Part shown: one piece after another, positions 30,601 to 42,700 of the stretch
Numbering within the stretch: position 1 is the first letter of the stretch
How the letters are laid out: each line of letters opens with the position of its first letter
DNA from: Cafeteria roenbergensis
Taxonomy: Eukaryota > Sar > Bigyra > Bicosoecida > Cafeteriaceae
Assembly (NCBI GenBank): GCA_008330645.1
Contig: VLTN01000014.1
Span: 186,001-250,000, forward strand
Direction of reading: 5' to 3'
DNA: 64,000 nt
Position numbers and translations under genes: made by a program
The notes under the pieces: model-generated
What the model was told of the DNA's origin: nothing
Seen by the model: the letters and a program-made list of their open reading frames with translations, nothing else
Database searches by the model: none

Positions 30601-32217
30601 CCGCTGGCACTCCGAGGCAGCCGCCACCACGGCCTCGAGAAAGTCCTCTGGGACCTCCTCCCGGCGCCCCAGCACCTCCGCGGGCTTGCGCGTGTACCGG
30701 CGGGTGACGTCCACCACCTCGTCCCGCCCGACGGCCACGATCCACTGCAGCTTCTTGCCCCAGCCCGCCTCGTACATGAGCGGCCGGTCGATTGCTTGCT
30801 CGCACGAGTCCACGTGCAGCCAGCGCGCCTGTCCGTCCGACCACACCTCTGTCCACACGTGGTCGGTGGAGTCGTGGACGTGCCGCGCATCGAAGCCCAG
30901 CGCGAAGCAGATGGCCGTGAAGGTGTTGGCCCACTCGCCGCAGCGGCCGTTCCGGGAGTCGAGCAGGTGCAGAGGGTTGTTCAGCCGCGGGAAGCGGGTC
31001 TGGACCCCGCACGCCGGGTCGTTGCAGGTGTGGATCTCGGTGATGCCTGCGCCGCCTCGGCGCTCCTCTGGGGTCGGCTGAGTGCCCATGCCGCCGCGCG
31101 TCCCGCCACCGCACGCGGAACACGGCAGCGTGTTGGTCCACTTGAAGAACTTGTGCTTGAAGAACGACGCGACACGATCCAGCAGAGAGTCGCGGAACAG
31201 GATCCGGGTCGAGGCCCCCCCGGCAAGGGCGTCACGGACGGCGGCAGGGGAGAGCTCAGGGGCAGGGCCAACACTGTCTGCCGAGAGCGACGGCAGGCCG
31301 GCGTTGGCCCGCTCCTGCAGGGTGTTGGCGCGTGCCTCTGCCCAGATGTCGACGACGGGCACCACGGTGAGGGCCTTCTCGATGACTGCGGGGTCGTCGT
31401 AGGCGCGCATGTGACTGCGGGAGCATGCGGGCGGGGCATCGAGAGGCGTCGCGGGGCGTGGCGGGGCGTGGCGGGGCGTGGCGGGGTGGGGGAGAGGGGC
31501 TCTCGGGGATCCCAACCAGCGCTACAAGGCAGCGGTGAGGCAGCAGCGCTCCCCCACTGCGGCGCTGTGGGGGCGGGCCATGGGAGTCTGCTGCTGCTTC
31601 CGTGCCTGTCAAGGCACTCTCTCACGCGCAGTTGTTGAGGAGCCTGCTGGCCTGCTGATCGCTCTTAGCCCGCTTGGGCTCCTCCACATGTCGAATGGCC
31701 TCAATGATCGCCTGCCGGGCCTTCTCGTTCTGAAAACTGACTCCGCCAATGCCTGGGGCAGCGGATTCAGGGGCTGCAACCAGCAAGGGCTTGCCAGCGC
31801 CGCTGGGATCGTCTGACACAGCTCTCGCGCCGCGGTTGGCCCTCAGGAGCACAATGACGCTTGCATCCGGCGTAGCAAGGACGCTTCCAGCCTCAGTGAG
31901 ACTGGCAGCCTTGGCAAATGGCGTTGGCCCATCCCAGGACTTGCTCAGCAAAATCTGCTCCTCTGGGCTGACACCGGTAATCGACTGCACCTGGAGCATC
32001 AAGATCATGGGGTCGGCAGTCTCCCCGCTCTCCAGCGGGAACCTGCGCGGGCCAGAGCGTCCGCGCGCGCTGGCGCCCCCAGGCTCGGTCGGCGCGTGGC
32101 CCCGCTTTCGCGTTCCGCCAGATTCACGCAGCTGCCGGCGGCGCAGGCCACGCCCAGAAACGCGCGCACCTCCGGCCCGTCTCACCGGTCAGCCTCGAAT
32201 TGTAGCACGCATGGCAT
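27625..32217 (-). CDS. PNG1: Peptide N-glycanase with UBL, WD-like region and AZUL zinc finger
   Basis: Three exons, 32217-32186, 32042-31626 and 31414-27625; 1,412 aa. The first exon (MPCVLQFEADR) and the next form an N-terminal ubiquitin-like fold, like plant PNG1 (VQSITGVSPEEQILL). The transglutaminase-type core has zinc CxxC pairs (PCSACGG, CNDPAC) and the catalytic triad: Cys about 308 in GRCGEWANTF, His about 335 in DHVWTEVW and Asp about 352 in LHVDSCE. The enzyme removes N-glycans from misfolded glycoproteins exported from the ER. Beyond the core, residues about 540-800 show four WD-like blades (VLAAAEDGKSCVWAP, GIMVLAATSDGLVWAM). A beta-sandwich-like segment follows at about 925-1045 (AWIGLCRLA ... 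GLYGLRLFQDW). The C-terminal 60 residues fit the AZUL zinc finger: Cys-x4-Cys-x4-Cys-x29-Cys after KAFFLMRASG. Ala-rich linkers lie between. The PAW and PUB domains of animal NGLY1 are not seen. Confidence 0.88.
31448..31489. repeat. GGGGCGTGGC minisatellite in glycanase intron 2
   Basis: About four 10-bp units of GGGGCGTGGC lie inside intron 2 (31415-31625), immediately upstream of the 3' splice site on the coding strand, where they read as a C-rich tract. The G-rich strand has closely spaced runs of four G and could fold as a quadruplex. Confidence 0.8.
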
Positions 32218-32421
32218 GGTCGCTTCCCCGCGCTCTCGGCTGCTGCGCTGAGTGCAGCTTTGCGCGGGCGGGGGGCCCGGGGTATTTGTCGAGCGGCAAT
32301 GATCTCGTCCCCCACCATTTGCTGCACGGAGCGGCACGTTGCGCGCAGCGCACACAGGGTGCGCGGGGAGCTTCGCCGAGGCCAGGGCGGCTCGGCATTC
32401 ACGGGCGCTTGGCGCACAGCC
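32218..32421. promoter_or_regulatory. Divergent promoter region, glycanase/E2F
   Basis: This 204-bp gap lies between opposing start codons. It contains CTTTGCGCGGGCG at 32258-32270, the same 13-mer as in the Cache/TrmH gap. No TATA-like or CCAAT sequence is evident. Confidence 0.35.
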
Positions 32422-34954
32422 ATGAGCGGCAAGCGACCTCGCGGTAAGCGATCGGGGCGCTGGCGATGCGGTTTGCCGCTCGGAACCGCGGCGCTTGGTT
32501 ACCGGCCCGGCACCACGTGCGTGCCCTCTCGCTTCATCGGTCCCTCGCAGACGAGGGCGATGAGTGCGTCCCGTCTGCAGCGCCGGGGGTGGCGTCGTCC
32601 CCTCCCGCAAAGCGAGGCAGGGCGGGAGCAGCAGCGGGAGCACCTGCGTCGCCAACCCGCACGGGGGCAGCGCCCTCGAGAAGGAAGCGCGAAAAGGCTG
32701 ACACGTCGCTCTTCAACCTGACGCTCCAGTTTGGGGCTATCATGCAGGCCGCAGGGACCGGGCCGGTCGACTTGAACAGAGTTGCCTCGCAGCTCGGCGT
32801 GCGCAAGCGGAGAGTTTACGACATTACGAACGTCCTTGAGGGCATCGACCTAATCGTACCTGTGAGGCCAGCCTCCCGGAACTCGGCTGCGTGATTGTCG
32901 CGTGGGGAGGACTGGGGGGCTGGGGGCTTCGCTTGAGCCCCGGAGCACTTTTTTGCGCTCACCAGGCGTCACCGGCCAACCCGCCAGGCGTTGCCCCCAG
33001 CTGGGTCAAGTTGCACTGCCCCCCCTCGCCCCGCCTTGACAGCCGCCCGGCCTCAACCCGCTCCTTCCTGCGCGCTGCCTTCACCACCTCGCAGGCGTCC
33101 AAGAACATCGTCACCTGGCGCTCCCACGAATCGGAGAGAGACCGTGCCGCCATCGCCGCGGAGGTCGCTCAGCTGGAGGCCGAATCAGCGGGCGCCCGGC
33201 GAGAGGAGGAGGTCCTTCGCTCTGCGCTGGAGGAGCTCCAGGGCAGGCTGACGCGGCGCATCGACCGCGCGCTGTCCTCCTCGTGGTCATTCTTGACCCA
33301 CGAGGACGTGAGGGAGCTCCCTGGGCTGGACAGCAGCCTCGTCTTCGCGGTCAGGGCGCCGAGGGGCTCCACACTAGAGGTGCCTGACAGCACCATCCAG
33401 CCCGCAGGGCAGGCCGACGACGCGATGCCGGCCGCAGATGCCGCCACCTCCGCCTCGAGCGCGAATGGCAGGGAGGCAGCAGCGGCGGCCACCGCCCACG
33501 ACAGAGACGCAGCCGACTCCAAGCAGCAGCAGCAACAACACCAGCAATCACACAGCCCCAGTCGCGCCCACGCCGGCGCCCAGAGCAGCGCCCAAGCTCA
33601 GCCGGCGCGGCTCATCGCTGGCAGCCGGGAGCCTTCAGCCGACGGCCTCTCCTTCCCCGAGTGGGCTACGCAGGTCGACGGCCGCGCCCACCAGGTGTGG
33701 ATTCGGTCAAAGGACGGGCCCATCGACCTCTTCTTCATCACGCCGCTGGCCGGGGTGGCGTCCAGCATCGAGCAGCCCCCGGCAGGAGGGGGCCAACGTG
33801 TGCAGGCGGACGGCGACGACGGGGGCGCCCCAGGCAGGAGCCAAGGCGTGGCGCTGCCGGCCGGAGACGGCTTGTCCATTGGGCCCGATGATGTTGCCGC
33901 CGCCGCCTCCGCAGGGGCCTACGTGATCGGGGCAGACGAGCACAGTCTGCCAGGCGTAGCGTCAATGATGCGCGCATCAGCAGCAAACGCAAGTGCCCGG
34001 GACGGGCGCGCAAGCCTGTCGGCGTCCTCTTCCTCTTCGTCGTCGTCGTCGTCGATGCCTGGCGGTGGCGGTGGCGGTGGTGGAGGAGCGGGTGGCGGCT
34101 CCGCCGCGCCGGCTGCGGACGCTCGTCAGCTGGTCGAAAGGGGCCACTCCGAGGGCTCTGCTGCGGCTCTTGGGCGCGGCTATGGCGGCCACCTAACCTC
34201 GGCATCCGGCCTCGCCGTCACCGCCGGCTTGGGCCTGCCCCCCTTTGCAGGATCCGTCCCCAATGCCGATGTGTCGCGGTTCTGGAAAGATCCGGCGACG
34301 CCCCAAGCGCCGGGATTTGCGCCATCTCAAGGCGCTGCGACCCGGTCGTTTCCCTTGCCGGCAGGGCAGGGGGGGCCCGGGGCGGGGGCAGGCGCAGCGT
34401 CTGCTGGCGGGCGCGCTCCCCGCTGGGGAGGCATTCACTACGCCAGCAGACGCCACGCCTCATCCGCATTGCCGACGGTGCTGCCTCCGTCCATCGCGGC
34501 AGTGGCCGCTGCCTCGCCACCGCGAAGCACTGTGCGCGACGCGGCAGCCGCTGCGTCTCGTGTCGCTCGCGCGCAAACGTCTCTCTCCTCCACGGGGGCT
34601 CGGCGGGCCTCAATGGGCACGGCCACCTCGCCGTCATCGGCCTCGCTCTCTGCGGCGCCCGAGCTGCGCGACCAGGCCGAGCTCGACTCAGCGCACGCCC
34701 TGTCCGCGCTCAGGGCAGGCACCGCGCTGACCTCGCTTCCAGCCGGGGCGCCCGCGCACGACCAAGCCAAGGGCTCCGTTGAGCTGACTCCGGCTCTGGG
34801 GGTCGTGCCCGTCGGGTCCGCAATCAGAGCCAGCGCGTCCAGCCCTTCGATTCAGCACGGGACCCCGGCGGAGGGCGTGCGCAGCGTGCCCCCAGTGATC
34901 GCCGTGCCGGTTGCGGCGCCCTTCCCGGAGCCCCCGGCCGCAAGCTCACAGTAG
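32422..34954 (+). CDS. E2F-family transcription factor
   Basis: Three exons, 32422-32443, 32551-32861 and 33095-34954; 730 aa. The tiny first exon (MSGKRPR) uses a GTAAGC donor and joins in phase to DEGDECVPS; starting instead at the ATG at 32466 would be possible but less natural. Residues about 55-122 are the winged-helix DNA-binding domain: DTSLFNLTLQFGAIM, VDLNRVASQLGVRKRRVYDI and TNVLEGIDLI, then KNIVTW across the exon join. The R-x-YDITNVLEGI form marks E2F rather than DP. The coiled-coil/marked-box dimerisation region follows (about 125-206, ending in VRAPRGSTLEVPDS). E2F with DP controls S-phase genes. The remaining roughly 500 residues are low-complexity Gly/Ser/Ala/Gln. I see no clear retinoblastoma-binding motif. 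A second conserved-looking patch, FPEWATQVDGRAHQVWIRS, lies near residue 300. Confidence 0.9.
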
Positions 34955-35321
34955 AGCAGCCCGAGCGGGGACGATGCTTCACGGCCCTCCCATCGGAGCA
35001 GCGCCGTGAGGCTGCACACTCTGGCACGTGCTTGCGGGCCCGGTCGGCGCTGCGTGGGGGGCTCGGTGTGTGTGTGGGTGGGTGGTCGTGTATGCACCCG
35101 TGCCAGCGCGACAGTCGCAAGGAGCCGTGCGTTTCGCGCCTTGGCTCGCCGCGCGGAGGCGCCTAGGCTGCCCCGTTTGACACAGAACACTGGTGCGATG
35201 CAGCATCGACGATACAGGCGCACGCGCAACGCCCAGGCTGACTCTCTCAAGAGGTGATGGGCGGGGTCGAGGCAACATCCGGGCGGACGTGCCGCTGGGC
35301 GAGAGCTCCGCCGCGAGTCAC
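34955..35321. other. Convergent 3' spacer, E2F/PPCDC
   Basis: This spacer lies between two facing stop codons. It has a GT-rich stretch at about 35066-35092 and no supported gene. Confidence 0.5.
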
Positions 35322-36355
35322 TCATTGCTGCTCGTCATTGGCAGCTCCGCCTCTTGCGGCTGAGGAGGCCTCGGTTTTCAGCGCCCCTAGTGCCGCCCTC
35401 ACGATGTCGTCAACATCCGCCAGCGCACCGGCGCCCTTGTCGCCGCAAGCCAGCACCGCCTCCGCTGGCTCAACAAAGGTCACGCAGGGCAGAGCAAGCA
35501 AGGCCGACTTGTCCCGGGCTGTGAAGGGGTGCTCCCACATGAGCGTGTTCATCGCAGGGCAGAGGAGGGCAGGCCTGGAGGGGTCCCAGGCCCGGAACAG
35601 GCAGCTCTGCGCCGGTGCGTGGGACGAGGAGAAGGGGAGGAGGCGCGGGGAGCAGCAGCGAGTCTTGGGCACAGCAGCAGAGCTTAGCGGCAGTTTGGCG
35701 GGCAGGCGCGCCCTCCGACCGGGGGGATGCCGGCGCGCGGCTGGCCGATTTCTCTCACGAGCAGGTCGTCGCACATCCCATGCGCAAGCTTGCCGAGCGT
35801 GTTGGCGGACAGGGGCGCCACCACCAGAACGTCCGCCCAGCGACGCAGCTGCGGACCAAGGCAGCCAGGAGACACAGGTTGGACGTGCGGGACGGACTAT
35901 CGGGGCGGCAGCGCACGCGCTTGTTGCCGAGCGCCAAGCCGGTCGCACAGCCAGCGACTGCGCCTCACCTCAATGTGCAGCACAGGGTCCTCCTTCACCG
36001 TCGAGTAGGCGTCCCACTCATCAGCGTCGCGCAACACCGCTTGCACGCCGCTCGCCGGAAAGCCGTCGCCCAGCGTCTCGGGAGCGGAGCATGAGCTGGC
36101 CAGAACCCGCGCTGCAACCGGCGAGATTGGCCGATCCGCGGTTGCCCCAGGCACGGTTGCCACGGATGCCCACGACGGCGGGTGGTACGTCTCTGTCAGC
36201 TTCCAAAAGTGCGCGCCCTTCGCCGTGAGGACCACCCGCACGTCGCAGCCTGCGCTTGCAAACTTGAGAGCTAGCTGCGGCGCCTTAACAGCTGCCACGG
36301 AGCCAGTGACCCCGAGCAGCACGCGAGGCCGACGCCCCGCGCCAGCCGCAGCCAT
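35322..36355 (-). CDS. PPCDC: Phosphopantothenoylcysteine decarboxylase (HAL3 family)
   Basis: Three exons, 36355-35969, 35848-35759 and 35606-35322, all joined in phase 0; 253 aa, close to the usual size. This flavoprotein decarboxylates 4'-phosphopantothenoylcysteine to 4'-phosphopantetheine in coenzyme A synthesis. Signature blocks are complete: [15 protein letters not shown] (FMN site), [32 protein letters not shown] split across exons (the His of LHIE is the catalytic base), [17 protein letters not shown], then [11 protein letters not shown] and the substrate-clamp Cys in [11 protein letters not shown]. All known catalytic residues are present, so it should be active. The stretch between GAHFWKL and DADEWDAY is about 50 residues longer than in the plant enzyme. 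The gene lies divergent to the giant-protein gene and convergent with E2F. Confidence 0.94.
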
Positions 36356-36716
36356 CGGATCAGCGCCCCCGCCCCCCCGGGAAGCCTGCTTGCGCGGCCG
36401 GACGCCCTTGGTGCTCGGCCCGGGGCTGTGCAGCGAGAGGGTTCAGATTGTGCGCCGGCTCTGCCCTGAGTTTGGGCTTGAAAGCGGCGGCAGTTGTGAG
36501 CCGGGCACCCTTGGCTGCGTTGCTGGTGCCCCCGCTGCCCCCTTCGCACCTGGTGCTGCGCCGCCACACCCTCTGCGCCCAGGCTCGGCATTGGGCAAGG
36601 CGCCACGGCTGGTGTGGGGACTTGGTTGCTCCGGCACCGCGGACAAGGCAACAGCCCGACTCCTCGGCCGCAAGTTTTCCTCCGTGCCCGCCTCGTGCTG
36701 CGCGTATCTGGCCTGC
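36356..36716. other. Divergent gap, PPCDC/giant protein
   Basis: These 361 bp lie between opposing start codons and are presumed promoter. I recognise no element in them. The frame of the giant protein's first exon is open upstream through this gap, but its residues there look like non-coding GC-rich sequence. Confidence 0.4.
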
Positions 36717-39700
36717 ATGGCAGCGCGCTCTCGTCCCGGGGAGACTGATACGTCACCCCTCGTTGCGTCCGGGCTGCCGGATGGTGCAGCTGGGCTGATT
36801 GACGCGGACCTCGTGGCTGCCGCTGTTGCCGAATGGAGCACCTGGCGCAACGAAGGTGCACGGGGTGCGCATGCGCTCTCCGCCGGCATGATCGCAGCGA
36901 TGCAAGCCCGCTTTGGCGCGCTGAGAGCTCAGTTTCTCGCTGCGGAGGCGATGCTGTTCGCTGCCGTTCCGTTTGCGCTCCCGGCAGCGTCCCAAGCCGA
37001 GCTGGCGACCGCCGCAGCGTCCGAAGGACGCCTGCGGCGCGACATTGCATGGGTGAGCAAGCGCTCTCGTGTGCCTGCGACGGGCCTGGTGAGGGGCGGG
37101 AGTGGGGAGCTGCGTTAAGCCGGCCCCAAACTGGCTCGCAGCTTGGCCACAGCTGGCAGGAGCACCTCCGATGGTGGTGGTCGCTGCGCGCGTGAGCGCA
37201 ACTGCCCCCGCCCCCCATCCTCACCACCTCGCTTGTGTTACGTTTGCTGCTCGTCGCTGGCCCGCCTCACCGCCTCCGCCCGTCCTTGGCGTCTCCGCCA
37301 AGCGCAGGTGCTGCTGTCCACGATCAGGGACCCTTCAGTGGACCTCGCGGCGGCGATTCGCTCGTTGCTGCGCGCTCGCGACCAGCGCTCCGTCAGGCGC
37401 ATGCACCGCGCCACGGAGCTGGCGGCGGCGCTGGCTGACGCCGAGGCCACGGTGCTCCACCAGCTGTCGGAGGACGTGTCCTTCTGCTCCGCCTCACTGG
37501 ACAAGCTGGAGGCAGCCGACTCGGCGTCAGGTCGCAGAGACAGCCCCGCCGCCGCGGCGGACGCTGTCAGCCCGCGCCTCATGTTCGGCCTACGGCCGTT
37601 CGCCGCCGGCCACCTGTCGGCCTGCCCGGTGCCTCATGAGCTTGTTACAGTGCCCCTGCAGCTGCAGGCGGCGCCCTCCCCGGCCAGTGGTGCGGCCGGG
37701 CTGAAACATGACAAGCAAGCAGGACAGCAGCACAGCCGGCTCCTCGGCGCGGCACTCGCGCCAGCGACGGCCTTTGTGTTTCACCACGAGGCGGCTGCCT
37801 CGCAGGCCGACGCTGCTGCTGATGACAGAGCCACTTCCATCCCCACGCTACGGACCATCGCGCGAGCGGCAGCCACCTCCGTCGCCCTTCGCTCCCGTCA
37901 CCGGGCCGCCGCCGACGCCGCCCGTCGAGAGCGCCACGCTGCAAGGTTGCCCGGCTCGTCACCCCGGACGGGGCCTGCGTCCGCTCGCCCAGCCGGCGAC
38001 GCCGCCGCCGCCACCGCCTCTGCCGGCACCAGCCCCGCTCGTGACACGGCCTCGGGGCAGGGCGCTGCTCCCGCCGGGGGAGGCACGGAGCCAGCGGGAG
38101 CGGCGGCACAGGCCCCCGACGCCGCCCCGCTTCCGGTGTGGGCTCGCGCGGCCATCGGCGCCGAGGCTGACGTCGCCGCGCTCTGCGGTGTGAGCAGCGG
38201 TGGCCTGGCGACAGTGTCCCGTGCCCTGAGGTCTGCTGTGGCCGGCTCAGAGGCCGCGTCCCAGGCGCACAGCCAGCAAGGCAAACCAGCCCACTCTGGC
38301 CCCGCCGCCTCCACCACCAGCGAAGTCAGCGCTGCAGGGCTCGCCCATCAGGCCAACGAGGCTGGCGAGCGCTGTTCCAGCGGCAGCGTCGCGTGCTCCT
38401 CGTCCCCCGCTGCCCCGGCAGCTTCCGTTGGCCCGGGTCTCGGACCCGACGCCGTGCTGCCGCCCGTGCGCGGGGGCGACGATTTTGGGTTTGGCCGGCG
38501 CCTGCTCGGCCCTGTCACCTCCGCCTCTGATGACGGGCCCAGCAGGGGTCCGCTGAGCGTAGCTGCGTGGCGGCTCCTCGCCTTGCGGTCGGACCGGCGC
38601 TGCGCCGGGCAGTCGCCATGGATGCGGTGGGGCGGCGAGGGCTTGCCCCCTGGCCCCGGAGAATGGGGCGTGGTCGCGCCGACCCTCTGGGACCACCTCT
38701 CGTCGTGCATGGGCGTGCCTCCGGGCGACGCTGCGGCGACAGTGGAGGTCGGGTGGGAGTCGCTGCCGCCAAGCGGCTCGCCCGCGCCGGCTCGGGTGCA
38801 GGGCCAAGCCAGCGAGACCGATGGCGACGCGCGTGCGATCGGCTCGTCTCCGCTGCTCACCAAGTGGGGGGGCGTTGTCGGCGAAGTCACCGCCTCGCTG
38901 ATGGGCGTGGCTCTGCCGGCGGTCGTGTCTGGCGAGGGCTGTGGCAATGCCGCCGGGACAGCGGACAGCGATGGCCTCACAACTGCCGAGGACGACTCGG
39001 ACGTCGCTGCCAGGTTTGGGGCAGGGTCTGGTGCACCGGCCGAACCTGCAGGCGCCGGCCGCTGCGAGAAGAGCGATCGCTCCCGACAGCGGTGGGCCGC
39101 GCGCGCGGCACGGAGGGCCTCAAAGCGCGCGGCGGCGGCTGCAGCTACGTCTGCTCGCCGCAACGCTGACGCCGCGCTGGAGGTTGAGAGGGCTCTCGCA
39201 GCCAAGGCGGGCACCGACTCGCTCTCGTCCCCCGCCGCGCGGTCGCCAGGAGCCGGCGCTGGGACGCCTGGCTCTGCCGGGCAGCGGGGAGGAAGCGAGG
39301 CCGGGGCGCCCGCTTGGGGGGAGGCCCCTGACTCGCTGAGCGAGGACAGCGGCAGCGACCCGGACGTCGGCGCGGGGAGCGACGCGGAGGCGTTCTGGTG
39401 GAGGCGCCTTGCCCCCGGAAGAAGGAGCGTGCTGCCTTCGGGGGATGCGCCGAGGCCTGACGAGCGCAGTGCGATGAGGGCTGGAATGCCGTCGCTGGTG
39501 AGGGCCGCCCGGCGGCAGCGTCTCAAGCAGGCCAGGGCGGAGGCGCTGGCCCGGGGCCAGGGCGGAGCGGCAGTGCCGCCGGCGCCGCCCGGGGCCGCCG
39601 TAGGCGCTGCTGGCAAGAGGCGCCGACCCGAGCTTGCCCCAATCGATGCCGGCGGAGCCGTAGACGCAGACGAGGAGGCGACGGCGGCAGGGGAAAGCAG

Positions 39701-42700
39701 CAGCGACTCCGGGCACGGCCCAGCAGGGCCGACGGGCCTGGGCGACACGGCAGAGCGATCGTTCCGACTGAGGGGCTTGCTCGGGCCGTCTGTGGTGGAG
39801 ATTGCGGACTCCAGCGAAACCGCCAACCCCCTGGATCAGTACGCGCTGACCCCTGCCCCGGACGCGCAGACGCTGGGGCTCGGCACGCCGCTGCGGCCTC
39901 TGGTAATGGGAGCATCCGTGTCCAACTCCCGCCTCACCCAGCTGGACGGCACTCTGCGGCGACTTCGCCGCTCCCAGCTTGCAGTGTCCGGCCCCGACGC
40001 GACGAGCAGCAGTGGCGGCGGCAGCGCAAGCGGTGCAAGCGGCAGTGGCAAGGACTTTGGTTCCAGTGGCGGCGGAGGCGGGCGCGGCTCGGCCTTGACG
40101 CCGGCGGCTGCCGCCGCGCGTGACGCTGCCGAGCGCAGTCTGAGCACAGCAGCCAGCACGGCGCGAGCGGTGCTGCGCGCAGAGGAGGCCGCTGCCTGGG
40201 AGCGGGAGGGGTGGCGCCTCCGGGCTGCCCCTGGGCTTCGCGTGACAGCGCTCGAGTGCGACGGCCCGGCTGGCGCGCAGGGCTGGATCCGGCCCAACGA
40301 CACGATCCTTGGTGTCACGGTGGGCGACCGGTCAGTCTGGGGCGTGTCCATGGACCAGCTGGACGCGGCGCTTGCCGCAGTGGCAAGCGGCAGCACACCG
40401 CCAGCCGACGGCGAGCGCGCGGGAAGCACGGACCAGACAGACGACAAGCCTGGCGGCCAGGGACCCTACAACTCGGGTTGGAGCTCCTCCGGCCTTGTTG
40501 CAGCCCTGCGGCAGGCAGCCGCAGACGGGGAGCGCTCTGTTGGAGTGCTGGTCGCCCGACCGTACCCGCTGCTGTGCATCGAGGCGCTGGCCCGGGGCGC
40601 GTCCCCTCTGGAGTGCATGGCCACGCCGTGGCCCGCAACTGCGGCCCACGCCCACCTCGTGCCGCCCGAGCGGCCAACGGGCCCGGCCGGCGAGGCAGAC
40701 GCGCCACAGGCGGCCGAGCAGGACGGACTGGCGTTGGCCGGTGCCAGGAAAGAGGGCGCCGCGGCGGCTGACGGCGTTCCAGCGCCCTGGCGCGAGCTGA
40801 TGCCGACGGCCTCCGCAGGGGGGCCAATGGGTGATGGCACATCGGACCCTGCCTCCTCCTCTTCCTCCTCCTCCTCCGCCTCGTCACCAGCGGGCCCACC
40901 GCACGCCGCTGGCGCCGCGGCTCGGCACGACACTCGCAGCGCCACCTCGTCGGCTGCAGATGCCGTGACCACGGCTGGCCGTGCTGCCCGCTCGTGGCTG
41001 GACGGCGCTGCTGCCTCCGCTCGCGCTGCGGCCCACGCGGTCCCCTTCCCGCACTGTGCCACGGCGGCCGGTCCCGCCGCCGACCTGATTCGCAGTTCCA
41101 TCGGAGCGTCGTTGAGCGACCCCTCATCTCTCACCCTGGAAGAGGACGAGCTGCCCGACGCGCCGCCGTACCACGGCCTGCCCCAAGCGGGTCACTCTGG
41201 CGCGGCTGGGGCTCGGCCCAGTGCCGCCAGCGCGACTGCGGGCGACGCCGCTCAGTGGGTTCTGCCGAGGGTGGCGTCGCTGCGGTTTCGCCGCAACGCT
41301 GCTCGCTGGACGCCGTCAGAGGGCGCCGACATGTGCCAGGGCGCGCTGAGCGCATCCAGCAGCGCGGCAGGGGCCGCCGGGGGAGGCGGGGCCGGCGGAG
41401 GCGGTCGAGGCGGGGGTGGCCGCGGCACGGATTCGCAGGGAAACAGCGACCGCGCTGCTGCAGCGGAGGCGGGCAGCGCGGGCGGGTGGAAGGGGCCACT
41501 CTCCGGGGCCACTGCCTCTGCTCCGTCGTGGACCATCGCCCCCCACCCCCGCCTTAGCCTGCCTCTCTCCCTGGAGCTGCTGGACCCTGTCACTGCCGCG
41601 GCCCTCCGGCACCTCTCGCCCCGAGCGCAGCAGTGGCGCCGCGTGCTGGAGCGGGCGGCATGGCACGCGAGGGTGCACGAGGCCGCCCACAGGGCCGACG
41701 CGGCGTTTGCTGTTGCTTGGGCTCGGTGCCGACCAGCCATTGAGGTCCGCGGCGCAGAGGCAGTGGTGCGGGCGCGCGCGCGCCAGCACGCGTGGTCCGC
41801 CCCAGGGGCGCTTGCCTGGACGCCAGTGACGCCGTTCGGAAACGACGCCGCGGCCGAGGCCGCTGCGAGGCAGCTGGGGTGGAGCGGGTGGGGCTGGGAG
41901 GCGACGTGCCGCCGTGCCGCCCTCAGCCACGCGGCTGCGCTGGTGATGGTGGCGCTGGACGCCGAGCCCGTGGGAACAGAGTCTGCCCGTGACGAGGCCC
42001 TCATGCTGCAGGCAGAGCGCCGCGGGCAAGCCGGGCCTGCTGCGGGCGCACGAGCTGCAACGCACTCGGGGGAGGGCGCAGACTGGGAGGCGGTCAGCAA
42101 CGTGGCGGTGTCAGCTGCCGCCACGGTGAGGTCCCTTCGCCTGTGGTCGCCCCTCGTGGGACCCATGCACATTCGCCTGCCGCGGCCCATGCCGCAGGGG
42201 CTGCGGAGGCAAGTCGCGGCCGCCATGGGAGAGGCTTCGGGCTTCGATGACGCCGACACGGCTGGCCTGGAAGGGTGGGCGGCCGGAGCCGCGAGCGCTC
42301 TCGACAAGGTTGCCGCGCAGTCCGCTGCGCCGAGAGCATCGGGGGACGCGGCCGGCCGCCCCGCGAAGCGAGCCAGGCGAGGCTCGGGCAGTGGTCACGG
42401 CGACGCCGCGATGGACGACCCGTCCCAGCCCTCCCCGGTGGCGTCCGACGACGCGTCAGGCAGCACGCCCGACGACGGGGACGGCGACCAGCACGGCGCG
42501 GCAGAGCTCGCTGCGCTGCTGAGCTCCGAGCGGGCCAGGCAGGTGCTGGCTTTGGACAGACTCGCCCGTGCCTTGGATCCGCTCCTGGTGCGGGACGACG
42601 CGCTTCTCGTCAAGGACGCCGTCTGGGCAAGGCACGAGCTCACGCCGGGCATGATGGTGGACTTTGCGCGCGACGGCGCATCGCTCGGAGTGGTGCCAGC

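Noticed and set aside
32258-32270. E2F autoregulatory site in the E2F promoter
   Set aside because: TTTGCGCG does not fit TTTSSCGC; the sixth base differs, so I do not claim a site.
40840-41130. Separate minus-strand gene inside the giant gene
   Set aside because: Antisense frames here are Ala/Ser/Gly complements of the plus frame without motifs.
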